Assembly (NCBI RefSeq): GCF_006149005.1
Contig: NZ_VBSL01000002.1
Coordinates: 671,466-735,465, forward strand
Reading direction: 5' to 3'
DNA: 64,000 nucleotides
Source of the DNA: Larkinella sp. C7
Lineage (GTDB): Bacteria > Bacteroidota > Bacteroidia > Cytophagales > Spirosomataceae
The position numbers and the translations under genes are program-made. Shown here piece after piece: positions 10,495 through 20,183 of the stretch (position 1 is the stretch's first letter; every line of letters starts with the position of its first letter). The notes below the pieces were generated by a model. It did no database searches. It was not told the origin of the DNA and saw only the letters and a list, made by a program, of their open reading frames with translations.

Positions 10495-12651
10495 ATGCCG
10501 CGGTTGTTGTTCCCTGTGATTCTGTTGTTGTGTTTTGTCGTTTTTCAACCGATAACCGGGTATGCGTCAGGACTAACGTCTGACTTAAAATCAGACAACG
10601 ATTCCGTTCCCCGGCTCAACAATACCGCCATCAAACTGGCCCGAAACAAGAATTACAGCGGGGCGCTCCAGCTTCTGCAACGCGCTTCCGCGGATCGCCC
10701 TTCCGACACATTGCTCTACAACCAGGCCATCATTCTCAGCCGTCTGAAACGGTATGAAGAAGCCAGCAGCCTGTTGCAGCAGATCCCCAATTTTGCGCAC
10801 GCCCAGGCCAATCAGGGCGTCTTTTTCTGCATGAGTGGTGATGTAAAAGTGGGCCTGGCCCTGCTGGAAAACACCCCCGGCGGGAAGGGAGCTGACAAAG
10901 TAGCCTTCAACCGGGCCGTTGCACACCTCCACGCCGGTCAATTCGAAGAAGCCAGCCGGGCCGCTTCGGATGCCGTTCGGATGCGACCCGGAGAGCCGGT
11001 GTACCGAATGGTCAAAGGCGATGCATTGCTGGGTTTGGGGAAATTCCGCGAAGCCCTGAACGCTTATGAATCCGTCGAAAAAGTGCCGGAACTTGCCATG
11101 ATGCTGCCGGTTCGGCTGGGCAATGCGCTCCTCGGCCTGAAAGAATACGAAGACGCTGCCGAAAAATTCACCAATTACCTGCTCACCAACGACCGAACCT
11201 ACCAGGCACCAGCCCGCTTTGGACTGGCGAATGCTTTCTATGGCCAGAAAGAATTTGCCAAAGCCGTGGGCGAATACCGCCGGGCGGTTCAGTTTCGTCC
11301 GCAATGGGTAGAAGCCCGAACCGGCCTGGGCAACGCCCTGTGCAGCATTCGTGATTACCGCTCGGCCCGCATCGAGTTTGAAGCCGCTTTAGCGCTGTCT
11401 CCTGAAAACCAGCACATTCACCTGGGTTTGGGCGTCATCAGCCACCGGCAGGGCCTACATGAACAGGCGATGGAGCACTTCATGCAGGCCCCCGATTTGT
11501 TCGATCAGAAAGACAAAAATCTCGCCGATTGCTTTTTAAGCCGTGGCCTTACGCACCTGGAATTCAACCGACTGGACACTGCCCTGGTCGACCTGAACGT
11601 GGCCATGCGACTGAACAAAGAACACCCGGCGGCCTATGCCGGTGCCAGCGAAGTCTACCGCAAAAAAGACAGCTTCCGCTACACACTGGCGTACCTGGAA
11701 AAAGCCATTCGCCTGTCTCCGCAAAACGACAAGATGCTAACCAACAAAGGCAACATGCATCTAAAGTCGGGAAACATGGAAGAAGCCTATGACAACTTTT
11801 CCTGGGCCCTGCATCATAACCGTCAGAACCTGAATGCGTTGAACGGTTTATCGATTTCACTGCTGGAGAAAGACCGCATCGAACAGGCGGAAGCTGTTCT
11901 CGACAGCGTCATCAACCGAGGGCATCACAAGGCGTTTCTGTTTAACAACCGGGGCATTGTTCGCTCCTACCTGGCCCTGAAAAAGGAAAAGGAGCGGGAT
12001 TTTCACAATGCCAAACAATACTATTACCGCTCCGTCCGCGATTACGAGCGGTCGCGCGACCTCGATTCGACGCATAAAACGTACTTTAATAATTTAGGGA
12101 ACGTCTACAAAAACACGGAAGAATACGACAAGGCCGTTCAAAGTTACTTGGGCCATCTGGACAAAAGTGCCATCAACAACCTCGGGGTTCTGTATGCCCG
12201 CAACAAAAGAGGGGAATATGGTTTGCATTACCTCAACATTGCCCTGAACATCGATTCGGCCAGCATGGTATACCAGTTTAACCGGTATAAGGTCTACAAA
12301 GAGTATTTTAAGGATTCTCTGGCGCGCCGACCCGACATTCTCCAGGCCCAGAATCTGATGCCGACCAACTCAATTAGTTCAAAATACAGCAAAGACGGTT
12401 ACATCAATATTTACCTCTACGATTACGAATTCGAACGCTACGAATTCCCCGGCGACCACTATTTCCCAATCCAAACCGACGCCCCTACCCCCCCGGACTA
12501 CCGGCCACTGGACGACCTGGTGATGATGGAAATCATTGCGAAACCTTCTAAAGTCGAGACTCCACAAAAAAACCGGGTTGCGAACAAACGCATGCCCAAA
12601 CCACGACGATCCCGGCTGGCGGGCAGTACAAAGTGTCCGAAGATTATCTAG
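10495..12651 (+). CDS. Secreted tetratricopeptide-repeat protein
   Basis: 718 residues starting with a signal peptide (about 1-24, LLFPVILLLCFVVFQP then Ala-Ser). From about residue 30 to 600 the sequence is a run of 34-residue TPR helices, with recurrent Ala-Gly-Leu-Gly and Tyr-x-x-Ala positions and a typical NLGNVYKNTEEYDKAVQ repeat near 530. The last 100 residues are not TPR: they include an acidic, aromatic segment and a basic Arg/Lys tail. TPR arrays dock partner proteins, so this is likely a periplasmic scaffold; no enzyme domain is seen. The gene has its own promoter candidate and is separated from the next gene by 92 bases. Confidence 0.82.
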   Translation: MPRLLFPVILLLCFVVFQPITGYASGLTSDLKSDNDSVPRLNNTAIKLARNKNYSGALQLLQRASADRPSDTLLYNQAIILSRLKRYEEASSLLQQIPNFAHAQANQGVFFCMSGDVKVGLALLENTPGGKGADKVAFNRAVAHLHAGQFEEASRAASDAVRMRPGEPVYRMVKGDALLGLGKFREALNAYESVEKVPELAMMLPVRLGNALLGLKEYEDAAEKFTNYLLTNDRTYQAPARFGLANAFYGQKEFAKAVGEYRRAVQFRPQWVEARTGLGNALCSIRDYRSARIEFEAALALSPENQHIHLGLGVISHRQGLHEQAMEHFMQAPDLFDQKDKNLADCFLSRGLTHLEFNRLDTALVDLNVAMRLNKEHPAAYAGASEVYRKKDSFRYTLAYLEKAIRLSPQNDKMLTNKGNMHLKSGNMEEAYDNFSWALHHNRQNLNALNGLSISLLEKDRIEQAEAVLDSVINRGHHKAFLFNNRGIVRSYLALKKEKERDFHNAKQYYYRSVRDYERSRDLDSTHKTYFNNLGNVYKNTEEYDKAVQSYLGHLDKSAINNLGVLYARNKRGEYGLHYLNIALNIDSASMVYQFNRYKVYKEYFKDSLARRPDILQAQNLMPTNSISSKYSKDGYINIYLYDYEFERYEFPGDHYFPIQTDAPTPPDYRPLDDLVMMEIIAKPSKVETPQKNRVANKRMPKPRRSRLAGSTKCPKII

Positions 12652-12743
12652 CATTCACGCAACAACAAAATCACCCAATAAATCCTTGCTTTTGTCTAAT
12701 AAAAATAACTAACTTAGGGTAGTTATACCAAAAAAGCGATGTC

Positions 12744-13178
12744 ATGAATGTGTTACAACGAGTTGAACACTGGGGCGATACGCATCACCCCGCCTGGATT
12801 GACGCTCTTCGCATTATGCTGGGAATTATCCTGTTCCTGAAAGGAGTTAGTTTTATTGGAGACACCACCTACCTTTCTTCGCTCGTTGGCGGAAGCCGCT
12901 TCGGTCTGACGCCGGTTATGCTGGTTCACTACGTTGCCTTTGCCCATCTGGTGGGCGGGGTGCTGATCGCCTTCGGGATGCTGACGCGCCTGGCGGTGCT
13001 GGCTCAGTTGCCCATCCTGCTGGGGGCCGTCTTTTTCATCAACATCAGCAAGGGTTTCTCGGCCCTGAATTCCGAATTGTGGTTATCGATTGTCGTGCTT
13101 TTTCTGCTGATTATGTTCCTGGTCGTTGGGTCGGGCAAGTTTTCGATGGACGACTGGATGAGCCGGCACGATCATTAA
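12744..13178 (+). CDS. DoxX family membrane protein
   Basis: 144 residues with four membrane helices (about 20-38, 52-75, 80-100, 108-128), the DoxX layout. It begins with a hydrophilic segment containing HPAWIDALRIMLG, seen in this family. DoxX proteins are linked to quinone or thiol redox reactions in the inner membrane, but most members, including this type, have no assigned reaction. The gene is convergent with the AraC regulator, which ends six bases after it. It is not closely similar to the DoxX-like domain at 50.1-50.9 kb. Confidence 0.82.
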   Translation: MNVLQRVEHWGDTHHPAWIDALRIMLGIILFLKGVSFIGDTTYLSSLVGGSRFGLTPVMLVHYVAFAHLVGGVLIAFGMLTRLAVLAQLPILLGAVFFINISKGFSALNSELWLSIVVLFLLIMFLVVGSGKFSMDDWMSRHDH

Positions 13179-13184
13179 AACCAC

Positions 13185-14114
13185 CTAAGTGAGTTGCTGT
13201 TTATACTGACGGGGGCTGATGCGCTCTACAGTTCGAAAGGCATTGCTGAAATGTGTCAGGCTATTGAATCCCGATTCATAACAGGCATCCGTAATCGACT
13301 TGGCGGGATTACTCAAAATCTGTTTCGCCAGCCGGATGCGTTCCTGAAGAATAAACTGGATCGGCGATATGCCAAGCTCGTTTTTGAATAACCGGAAAAA
13401 GTGAGACTTGGACAAACACGCCTGACTGGATAACTCGTCGATCGCCAACGCCTTCGTCAGATTATTGCGTATGTACTCCACCACAAACGCCAGCCGGTGC
13501 GAACTCATGTATTTCCGCGCCTGATCGACCAGCACCCGCCGGGCCTGGGTCTGCATCAACCGTACGATCAGTTCTTCCAGCGAATTGTGGATGAAGAACG
13601 GTTTCAGCACGTTGTTTTCCCGGTATAACCGGATGATTTTATCGATCAATGAGCTGATTTCGAAATTGTTCTGCAAGTGGTAATTGTTGGAATCCATCTC
13701 CCAGAGTTCACTGGGTTCGCTGCGGGGATATTCTTCGTTCAGGTAATTGACGGTCTGCCGGATAAACTCCTCCGAAATCGTGAGCGCAATACAGCGGGTG
13801 GGCATTTGAACAGTCGCTTCCGGAAAGTCAATTTTCATTGGTTTACTGGCCGGTAACACCAGCGATTCACCAGGCAGATAATCGAACGGTTTCAGATCGT
13901 CGATGTGCATGACTTTCTTGCCGGTCAGCATACTGGTCAGTACCGGCGCACCAAATTCCAGCTCGACCAACTGCGCCCGCTGAAAAGTTTCGTACAAATG
14001 AAGTTCAGCCACATCGTGGCTCAGGGTCAGCTTATTTTCCACCAGCGCATCCAGGCGACCACCCCAGGCCGGTAATGCTTCCGAATTCTGCAATGATTTT
14101 CTTCCCGATGTCAT
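13185..14114 (-). CDS. AraC-family transcriptional regulator of the aldehyde dehydrogenase module
   Basis: 309 residues. The N-terminal two thirds match the sensor domain seen in AraC regulators next to dehydrogenases (AraC_N-like). The C-terminal 100 residues are a double helix-turn-helix, with LAIDELSSQACLSKSHFFRLF and the second recognition helix ITDACYESGFNSLTHFSNAF. It is transcribed away from the dehydrogenase, and the shared 224-base gap has direct repeats suited to binding by such a protein, so it probably controls that operon in response to an aldehyde or alcohol. The ATG at 14114 is preferred over a TTG two codons upstream. Confidence 0.88.
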   Translation of the reverse strand: MTSGRKSLQNSEALPAWGGRLDALVENKLTLSHDVAELHLYETFQRAQLVELEFGAPVLTSMLTGKKVMHIDDLKPFDYLPGESLVLPASKPMKIDFPEATVQMPTRCIALTISEEFIRQTVNYLNEEYPRSEPSELWEMDSNNYHLQNNFEISSLIDKIIRLYRENNVLKPFFIHNSLEELIVRLMQTQARRVLVDQARKYMSSHRLAFVVEYIRNNLTKALAIDELSSQACLSKSHFFRLFKNELGISPIQFILQERIRLAKQILSNPAKSITDACYESGFNSLTHFSNAFRTVERISPRQYKQQLT

Positions 14115-14229
14115 AAGCAACTGGTTCTGTTCCGTTTACAATTCCGATTTCGACTTTCCAAATTCTTCAAAAACCGTATTCAGTACGAAAAAAAGCCTTT
14201 TCCAGTACAATGGACGGAGAAAAGAGAAA

Positions 14230-14262
14230 GAGACAATACCGTAAGTTTTTGAGACAATACCG
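14230..14262 (+). promoter_or_regulatory. Direct-repeat operator, probably for the AraC-type regulator
   Basis: GAGACAATACCG occurs at 14230-14241 and again at 14251-14262, exactly 21 bases apart start to start, that is two helical turns. Such tandem half-sites are the usual layout for AraC-family binding. A looser AGTAC motif recurs nearby at 14182, 14204 and 14273. The sites lie 77 bases or more upstream of the dehydrogenase ATG. Confidence 0.65.
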
Positions 14263-14338
14263 AAAAAACTTTAGTACGATTTCGGCAAAATTTGTCACAA
14301 TTCAAATTCCGAAAATCAGTTTAACTATTCTTACTTCC

Positions 14339-15877
14339 ATGGAAACCTTAGAAGCACCCGTGGCCACCCGCTCGGCTACCCAACTGGAACGACCTCAGTT
14401 CAAAAATCAGTATGAAAACTTTATTGGCGGCAAATGGGTCCCTCCCGTTGGCGGTGAATACTTTGAAAATAACTCCCCCATCGACGATAGCCTGATTTCG
14501 AGAATGCCCCGTTCCAAAGCCCCCGACGTAGAACTGGCGTTGGATGCAGCTCATAAAGCGTTTGCGACCTGGTCGCGCACGTCGGCCACCGAACGCAGCA
14601 ATATCATGCTCAAAATTGCCGACATCATTGAAAAAAACCTCGAATTCCTGGCGCGGGTCGAAACCGTCGAAAACGGAAAAGCCGTCCGCGAAACGATGGC
14701 GGCCGATCTGCCGCTGGTGGTCGACCACTTCCGCTATTTTGCCGGCGTTATCCGGGCCGAAGAAGGATCGGTGTCGGAGCTCGATGCCGATACGGTTTCG
14801 ATGATCATCAAAGAACCGATTGGCGTAGTAGCCCAGATCATTCCCTGGAATTTCCCGTTGCTGATGGCCACCTGGAAACTCGCCCCCGCCCTGGCGGCCG
14901 GTTGTTGCGTGGTGTTGAAACCCGCCGAGCAAACGCCGACTTCGATTCTGGTGCTGATGGAACTGATCGAAAACGTCGTTCCTCCGGGGGTCATCAACAT
15001 CATCAACGGTTTTGGCCCGGAAGCGGGTAAACCGCTGGCGCAATCGAAGCGCGTCGCGAAAGTGGCCTTTACGGGCGAAACCACCACGGGCCGACTGATC
15101 ATGCAGTATGCGTCGGAAAACCTGATTCCGGTCACGATGGAGTTAGGCGGCAAATCGCCGAACATTTTCCTGCCATCGATCATGGATGCCGACGACGCCT
15201 TTTTTGACAAGTGTATCGAAGGTGCGGTCATGTTTGCGCTCAATCAGGGCGAAATCTGTACCTGTCCGTCGCGTCTGTTGGTTCATGAAAGCATTTTCGA
15301 CGGTTTTATGGAGCGGGTAATTGAGCGTACGAAAGCCATCAAACTGGGGCACCCGCTCGATACGACCACGATGATGGGCGCGCAGGCTTCCAATGACCAG
15401 TACGAAAAAATTCTGTCGTATATCGACATTGGCAAACAGGAAGGCGCTGAAATTCTAACCGGCGGTGGTCCTGCAAAGCTGAACAGTGGCCTGGAAAACG
15501 GGTATTACATCGAGCCGACGATTTTCCGGGGCAACAACAAAATGCGGATTTTCCAGGAAGAAATCTTCGGCCCGGTGGTTTCGGCCACAACCTACAAAAC
15601 CGTGGATGAAGCCATCGAAATGGCCAACGACACCCTGTACGGTCTGGGAGCCGGGGTCTGGACCCGCGATGCGCATGAGTTGTATCAGGTCCCGAGGGCC
15701 ATTCAGGCCGGACGGGTGTGGGTGAACTGTTACCACAACTATCCGGCGCACGCGTCGTTTGGCGGGTACAAGAAGTCGGGCTTCGGTCGGGAAAACCACC
15801 TCTCGATGCTCAACCACTATCGCCAGTCGAAAAACCTGCTGATTTCGTACAGCAAGAATAAACTTGGGTTCTTTTAA
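14339..15877 (+). CDS. Aldehyde dehydrogenase, acetaldehyde dehydrogenase II (AcoD/AldB/ExaC) type
   Basis: 512 residues from the ATG at 14339. An in-frame ATG 129 bases upstream would add a basic Arg/Lys segment that overlaps the operator and is not expected in the family, so it is rejected. Oxidises aldehydes, most likely acetaldehyde, with NAD. Visible elements are [14 protein letters not shown] for cofactor binding, the general base Glu268 in MELGGKSPN, and the nucleophile Cys307 in [11 protein letters not shown]; the CTC form is characteristic of the AldB/AcoD branch. It is followed by DUF779, its usual partner, and preceded by a divergent AraC regulator. Confidence 0.92.
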   Translation: METLEAPVATRSATQLERPQFKNQYENFIGGKWVPPVGGEYFENNSPIDDSLISRMPRSKAPDVELALDAAHKAFATWSRTSATERSNIMLKIADIIEKNLEFLARVETVENGKAVRETMAADLPLVVDHFRYFAGVIRAEEGSVSELDADTVSMIIKEPIGVVAQIIPWNFPLLMATWKLAPALAAGCCVVLKPAEQTPTSILVLMELIENVVPPGVINIINGFGPEAGKPLAQSKRVAKVAFTGETTTGRLIMQYASENLIPVTMELGGKSPNIFLPSIMDADDAFFDKCIEGAVMFALNQGEICTCPSRLLVHESIFDGFMERVIERTKAIKLGHPLDTTTMMGAQASNDQYEKILSYIDIGKQEGAEILTGGGPAKLNSGLENGYYIEPTIFRGNNKMRIFQEEIFGPVVSATTYKTVDEAIEMANDTLYGLGAGVWTRDAHELYQVPRAIQAGRVWVNCYHNYPAHASFGGYKKSGFGRENHLSMLNHYRQSKNLLISYSKNKLGFF

Positions 15878-15878
15878 T

Positions 15879-15980
15879 TAATTGTGATTGAGCGAATGAG
15901 TAATTGAGTGAATAGCCTGCGGTCTCTTGGCACCCTTGTTCACTCAATCACTCATTCGCTCAATCACTCATTCACAATTA
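15879..15980. repeat. Word-repeat hairpin between the dehydrogenase and DUF779 genes
   Basis: Arms at 15879-15912 (34 bases) and 15939-15980 (42 bases) are complementary apart from one substitution and one extra 8-base word, AATGAGTG, in the right arm. Both arms consist of variants of ATTGAGTG/AATGAGCG. The loop is 26 bases. The whole gap between the genes is occupied by it, so it is transcribed if the two genes form an operon. Confidence 0.85.
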
Positions 15981-15983
15981 CTT

Positions 15984-16367
15984 ATGCCTATTTCCCGCGT
16001 TGAAGCCAACGAGGCTGCCAAAATCATCATCGACAAACTACGCCGGGAGCATGGCGAATTGATGTTCCACCAGAGCGGAGGGTGCTGTGACGGGTCGTCG
16101 CCGATGTGTTTTGCCAAAGGCGATTTCCTGATCGGCTCCTCCGATGTCTGGCTCGGAACGGTTCATGGCTGTGACTTTTTTATGTCGGAAGACCAGTTTG
16201 AGTACTGGAAGCATACCCAACTGACTATTGACGTAACGCCCGGCCGGGGGGCCAGTTTTTCACTGGAAATTCCGCTTGGCATCCGGTTTTTCATTCGCTC
16301 CCGGCTTTTCGAGCTGGAAGAACTCGATCAGTTGACGCCCATTCACATAGGACCAATTGAAGTTTGA
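15984..16367 (+). CDS. DUF779 domain protein
   Basis: 127 residues from the ATG at 15984, which follows the hairpin; an upstream in-frame start would run through the hairpin arm and is unlikely. The conserved core is visible: Cys-Cys-Asp-Gly-Ser-Ser-Pro-Met-Cys, then SSDVWLG and FFMSEDQFEYWKHTQ. Cysteines at about 33, 34 and 40 suggest metal or redox chemistry. DUF779 genes are regularly found beside AcoD-type aldehyde dehydrogenases and some alcohol dehydrogenases, as here, and probably help that oxidation. The biochemical role is unknown to me. Confidence 0.88.
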   Translation: MPISRVEANEAAKIIIDKLRREHGELMFHQSGGCCDGSSPMCFAKGDFLIGSSDVWLGTVHGCDFFMSEDQFEYWKHTQLTIDVTPGRGASFSLEIPLGIRFFIRSRLFELEELDQLTPIHIGPIEV

Positions 16368-16466
16368 GCGGTATAATTATCCGACAGAAAACGGATTCAG
16401 TTGCCCCTTTTGGCCCCCTATCTCTTAATTTTTCCTAAATCTCCCTCCTCTATCCAACAGAATGAG

Positions 16467-16495
16467 TTGGTGTTCGGGCAAAATCCGTATTTTTG
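16467..16495 (+). promoter_or_regulatory. Promoter of the ftsX operon
   Basis: TTG at 16467-16469, 18 bases, then a perfect TAnnTTTG box (TATTTTTG, 16488-16495). Transcription would start near 16502, about 40 bases before ftsX. Confidence 0.7.
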
Positions 16496-16542
16496 TAACC
16501 GACGTCGGCATGGCAGGATGACACTGCCCGACGGAGTTTTCT

Positions 16543-17421
16543 ATGGCTTCAAAAAAGAAAGTGGGTGCGTATCCGAGCGGGATGATTCTTTTCAGCCTGA
16601 CTTCGGCCTTGTTTTTGATTGGTTTTTGTGGAATGCTGGTGCTTCAGTCCAAGAAATTGGTCCGGTATATTCGTGAAAACAACGAAGTACGGGTGTTTCT
16701 GGACAAGGATCTGGATGCCGGCAAACTCGAAAATCTCCACGCTGAAATCGTAAAAAAACCGTATGTTCTTTTCAACGGCACGTCACCCCAAATTACGTTC
16801 GTCAGCAAAGACGTAGCGGCCAAGGAGTTTATGGCCGATACCAAAGAAAATTTCACCAACTTCCTGAACGAAAACCCATTACGCGACAGCTACCGCATCA
16901 AATTGCAGGAGGATTACTTTGAAGAAGCCCGGCTCCAGGAAGTGAAAAACGATCTGGAAAGCGTCAACGGTGTTTTTGAAGTGATTTACCAGGAAAATAT
17001 CGTCGACGAAATCAATAAAAACATCACCAAAATCTACATCATCATGTCGGTTTTTGCGGTGATTATGCTGGTCATCATCGTCGTTCTGATGAACAATACG
17101 ATCCGGCTGGCCTTGTATTCGCAGCGACTGCTAATCCGGAGCATGCAGCTCGTCGGAGCGACCAACGGGTTTATTCAGCTTCCGTTTCTTCGGCGCGGCA
17201 TGACGCAGGGCCTGATGAGTGGCATCGTTGCTGCTGCGCTCCTCTTCATTTTATTACAGGTAGCCCTCCGCAACATCGATGGTCTGGCGACCTTACAGGA
17301 ACCCGAAAAAATTGCCATTTTGTTGGGTGCCGTTGTTGTACTCGGTGTAATCATCGGTTTAATCAGCACGTTCCAGGCGGTTCACCGGTATTTGAGCTTA
17401 TCACTGGATGATTTGTACTAA
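16543..17421 (+). CDS. ftsX: Cell division protein FtsX
   Basis: 292 residues: a short basic N-terminus, a first membrane helix (about 14-36), a periplasmic domain to about 165, then three more helices (about 168-192, 220-245, 260-285). The order and the segment MNNTIRLALYSQRLLIRSMQLVGAT, here split by position 185-209, identify FtsX. With the ATPase FtsE (not in the window) it forms an ABC-type complex that activates cell-wall hydrolases at the septum. It opens a conserved Bacteroidota gene string that continues with DUF3098 and uppP. Confidence 0.92.
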   Translation: MASKKKVGAYPSGMILFSLTSALFLIGFCGMLVLQSKKLVRYIRENNEVRVFLDKDLDAGKLENLHAEIVKKPYVLFNGTSPQITFVSKDVAAKEFMADTKENFTNFLNENPLRDSYRIKLQEDYFEEARLQEVKNDLESVNGVFEVIYQENIVDEINKNITKIYIIMSVFAVIMLVIIVVLMNNTIRLALYSQRLLIRSMQLVGATNGFIQLPFLRRGMTQGLMSGIVAAALLFILLQVALRNIDGLATLQEPEKIAILLGAVVVLGVIIGLISTFQAVHRYLSLSLDDLY

Positions 17422-17481
17422 CCCGTTGGGCGGCATTTTTAAAACCATAGCTAACCAACTAACCATCAATCATTTAATAAC

Positions 17482-17685
17482 ATGAATAAACTTCCTTTCG
17501 GACGCGCCAACTACACCCTGATGGTGATCGGCGTGGTGATCATTCTCCTGGGCTTCATCGTGATGAGCATGGATACGGAAGAATTTGGCTTTGGAGCCCT
17601 GGGCCTCACCATCGGGCCCCTGATTGTCATGGGTGGTTTTATTCTCGAATTTTTTGCCATCTTGCGCCGACCAACGAATCAATGA
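17482..17685 (+). CDS. DUF3098 membrane protein
   Basis: 67 residues with two membrane helices (about 11-30 and 38-60) and a short Met-Asp-Thr-Glu-Glu turn between them. This small family is found between ftsX and uppP in Bacteroidota; its function is unknown. The stop codon overlaps the uppP start by four bases, so the two are translated together. Confidence 0.85.
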   Translation: MNKLPFGRANYTLMVIGVVIILLGFIVMSMDTEEFGFGALGLTIGPLIVMGGFILEFFAILRRPTNQ

Positions 17686-18461
17686 GTTTCCTCCACGCGA
17701 TAATTCTTGCCATTATTGAAGGGTTGACCGAGTTTTTGCCGGTTTCCTCTACGGGCCACATGATTATTTATTCATCCCTGGTCGGCATCAGCAAGTCGGA
17801 ATTTACCAAACTTTATACCGTCAACATTCAATTCGGCTGCATCATTTCGGTGCTGGTACTCTACCGGCGCCGGTTTTTGCAAACGACCGATTTCTATTTC
17901 AAACTCCTTGTGGCCTTTCTGCCAGCCGCCGTCATCGGTTTTTTGCTGAATGATTTCATCGATTCGCTGCTGGAAAATGTAACCGTGGTTGCCATTACGC
18001 TCTTGCTGGGCGGTATTCTACTGGTGTACATCGACCGCATTTTCAAGCAGTTTCCACGGGATTACGACGTCACGTTTCCCGAAGCCCTCAAAATTGGTTT
18101 TTTTCAGTGCATCGCCATGATTCCGGGCGTTTCCCGCTCAGCCGCCACCATCATTGGTGGGATGACCCAGGGACTTACGCGGAAACAGGCCGCTGAATTT
18201 TCGTTCTTCCTGGCCGTTCCGACCATGGCGGCAGCTTCAGGCTATAAATTGCTGAAAACCTACAAAACCATCCAGTCCGACGATATTCAGATTCTGCTGA
18301 TTGGTAACGTTGTTGCGTTCATTGTGGGCCTGCTCGCCATTCGCGGATTTGTTGGTTTTCTGACCAAATACGGATTCAAAGTATTTGGGTATTACCGCAT
18401 TGCGCTCGGCTTGTTATTGCTGGGCCTGATGGCGGCCGGCGTAAAACTGGATGTTGTCTAA
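17682..18461 (+). CDS. uppP: Undecaprenyl-diphosphate phosphatase
   Basis: 259 residues, very hydrophobic, about seven to eight membrane segments. The two active-site signatures of the UppP/BacA family are present: [16 protein letters not shown] near the N-terminus and [14 protein letters not shown] near 148-161. It recycles the lipid carrier undecaprenyl diphosphate to the monophosphate for peptidoglycan and for the polysaccharide locus further on. Starts within the last codons of DUF3098 and ends within truB. Confidence 0.95.
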   Translation: MSFLHAIILAIIEGLTEFLPVSSTGHMIIYSSLVGISKSEFTKLYTVNIQFGCIISVLVLYRRRFLQTTDFYFKLLVAFLPAAVIGFLLNDFIDSLLENVTVVAITLLLGGILLVYIDRIFKQFPRDYDVTFPEALKIGFFQCIAMIPGVSRSAATIIGGMTQGLTRKQAAEFSFFLAVPTMAAASGYKLLKTYKTIQSDDIQILLIGNVVAFIVGLLAIRGFVGFLTKYGFKVFGYYRIALGLLLLGLMAAGVKLDVV

Positions 18462-19164
18462 CTCCATGCAACAACCTGACGAAGGCCAACTGATTCTCAT
18501 CGATAAACCGCTGACCTGGACGTCGTTCGATGTCGTTAAGAAGCTCAAGTTTGCGGGGAAGTTCAAGAAAATCGGCCATGCCGGAACGCTCGATCCGCTG
18601 GCAACGGGTCTGCTGATTCTCTGCACCGGCAAAATGACCAAGCAGATCGACAGCTACCAGGCGCAGGAAAAGGAGTATACCGGCACGCTGGTGCTGGGCA
18701 AAACCACGCCCTCCGTCGATCTGGAAACGGATTTCGATGCCGAATTCGATGTTTCCGGAATCACTCCCGAAGCCATTCAAACTGCCGTTCAACAATTGAC
18801 GGGCGTTATCGACCAGATTCCTCCCATTTATTCCGCCGTTCGGGTCAATGGCGAACGGCTTTACGAAAAAGCCCGACGGGGTGAAACCGCTGACAACGTG
18901 GAGGGCGGGATCAAATCCCGTACGGTGACCATCTCCGCTTTTGAAGTCGATACCGAACGGTTTCCAGAAATTGATTTCCGTATTATTTGCTCAAAAGGGA
19001 CATACATCCGTAGCTTAGTACGCGATTTGGGATTGTTTTTGCAAAATGGCGCGTATTTAAAAGCCCTCCGCCGAACTCGAATTGGTGCGTTTCGGATTGA
19101 AGAAGCGGACACCGTCGACGGATTTATCAGCAAAAACCGCCCGGCTGAGCCATTACATTCATGA
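18451..19164 (+). CDS. truB: tRNA pseudouridine-55 synthase
   Basis: 237 residues. Converts U55 to pseudouridine in the T loop of tRNAs. The catalytic loop [14 protein letters not shown] is present with the nucleophile Asp48, and the RNA-binding strand segment [14 protein letters not shown] is near 170. There is no C-terminal PUA domain, as is common in Bacteroidota. The start at 18451 overlaps the end of uppP by 11 bases; a second ATG at 18466 (MQQPDEG) would remove the overlap and is equally possible. Confidence 0.94.
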   Translation: MLSNSMQQPDEGQLILIDKPLTWTSFDVVKKLKFAGKFKKIGHAGTLDPLATGLLILCTGKMTKQIDSYQAQEKEYTGTLVLGKTTPSVDLETDFDAEFDVSGITPEAIQTAVQQLTGVIDQIPPIYSAVRVNGERLYEKARRGETADNVEGGIKSRTVTISAFEVDTERFPEIDFRIICSKGTYIRSLVRDLGLFLQNGAYLKALRRTRIGAFRIEEADTVDGFISKNRPAEPLHS

Positions 19165-20093
19165 AGATTTACCACGGAACCGATACTTTTCAACCCATCC
19201 CCCACGCCGTTGTCACCAGCGGCACCTTCGATGGGGTTCATTTAGGCCACCAGAAAATTTTGAACCGGCTCACCGAAATTGCCCGACGCGACGAGGGTGG
19301 AGAGACCGTAGTGCTGACGTTCTGGCCGCACCCGCGCACGGTGGTTTCCAACGACAGCCAGGGCCTGAAACTGCTTTCGACACTGGAAGAAAAAACGGAG
19401 TTGCTGGCGGCTGCGGGCGTCGACAATCTGGTGGTGATTCCCTTCACCCGTTCGTTCTCCGAGCTATCCTCAGCGGAATTTATCGAACAGATCCTGGTGG
19501 ATAAAATTGGAACCAAGAAGCTGGTCATCGGCTACGATCACCATTTTGGCCGGAATCGGGAAGGCAGCTTCGAGTATTTGCAGCAACACGCCCACCACTA
19601 TGGTTTTGAGATTGAGGAAATCCCACGGCAGGATGTGGAAGATGTGGGCGTTAGCTCCTCCAAAATCCGGGCGGCATTGCTGGAAGGTGATCTGAAAACC
19701 GCCACCAAGTTTCTGGGGCGCCCCTACAGCCTGAGCGGAACCATCGTAAAGGGGCAGCAACTGGGCCGCACCATCGGCTACCCGACCGCCAACATCCAGG
19801 TCGACGATCCGAGCAAGCTGGTTCCATCCAATGGTATTTATGCCGCCGAAGTGATTTACAAAGGCGAAAAGCTGGGGGGCGCGATGAGCATTGGCACCCG
19901 GCCCACCGTCGGCGGAACCCACCGCACGATTGAAGTCTATATTTTTGATTTCAACCAGGAGATTTACGGCGAACACCTCACCGTCCGGTTTATCGAATAC
20001 CTGCGCCCCGAATTGAAGTTCGAGGGACTGGCGGCTTTAGTGGATCAGATGCAACTGGACGTGGAACAGACGAGGGCAATTTTAGGAATGTAA
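19161..20093 (+). CDS. ribF: Bifunctional riboflavin kinase/FAD synthetase
   Basis: 310 residues in two domains. The N-terminal FAD synthetase (about 1-180) has GTFDGVHLGHQKIL with the nucleotidyl-transfer HxGH motif, and GYDHHFGRNREG. The C-terminal riboflavin kinase (about 185-310) has GRPYSLSGTIVKGQ and RTIGYPTANI. Together they make FMN and then FAD from riboflavin. The start codon overlaps the truB stop by four bases. It is the last gene of the ftsX operon; a hairpin element follows in the gap to the convergent pheA. Confidence 0.95.
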   Translation: MKIYHGTDTFQPIPHAVVTSGTFDGVHLGHQKILNRLTEIARRDEGGETVVLTFWPHPRTVVSNDSQGLKLLSTLEEKTELLAAAGVDNLVVIPFTRSFSELSSAEFIEQILVDKIGTKKLVIGYDHHFGRNREGSFEYLQQHAHHYGFEIEEIPRQDVEDVGVSSSKIRAALLEGDLKTATKFLGRPYSLSGTIVKGQQLGRTIGYPTANIQVDDPSKLVPSNGIYAAEVIYKGEKLGGAMSIGTRPTVGGTHRTIEVYIFDFNQEIYGEHLTVRFIEYLRPELKFEGLAALVDQMQLDVEQTRAILGM

Positions 20094-20178
20094 GATAATT
20101 TCGAATGCTAAATGCGAAAGTTTCTCACTACCAGGCACTTTTACATTTAGCATTCATCATTTTACAGTTGAAATTATC
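20094..20178. repeat. Word-repeat hairpin between ribF and pheA
   Basis: The left arm (20094-20114) begins GATAATTTC and contains AATGCTAAATG. The right arm (about 20144-20178) holds the complements of both blocks but with 14 additional bases between them. AT-rich, between convergent genes, with no U-tract on either strand. Confidence 0.7.
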
Positions 20179-20183
20179 TTTTA

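Noticed and set aside
14210-14338. N-terminal extension of the aldehyde dehydrogenase
   Set aside because: It would be a basic segment absent from the family as I know it, and it overlaps the direct-repeat operator.
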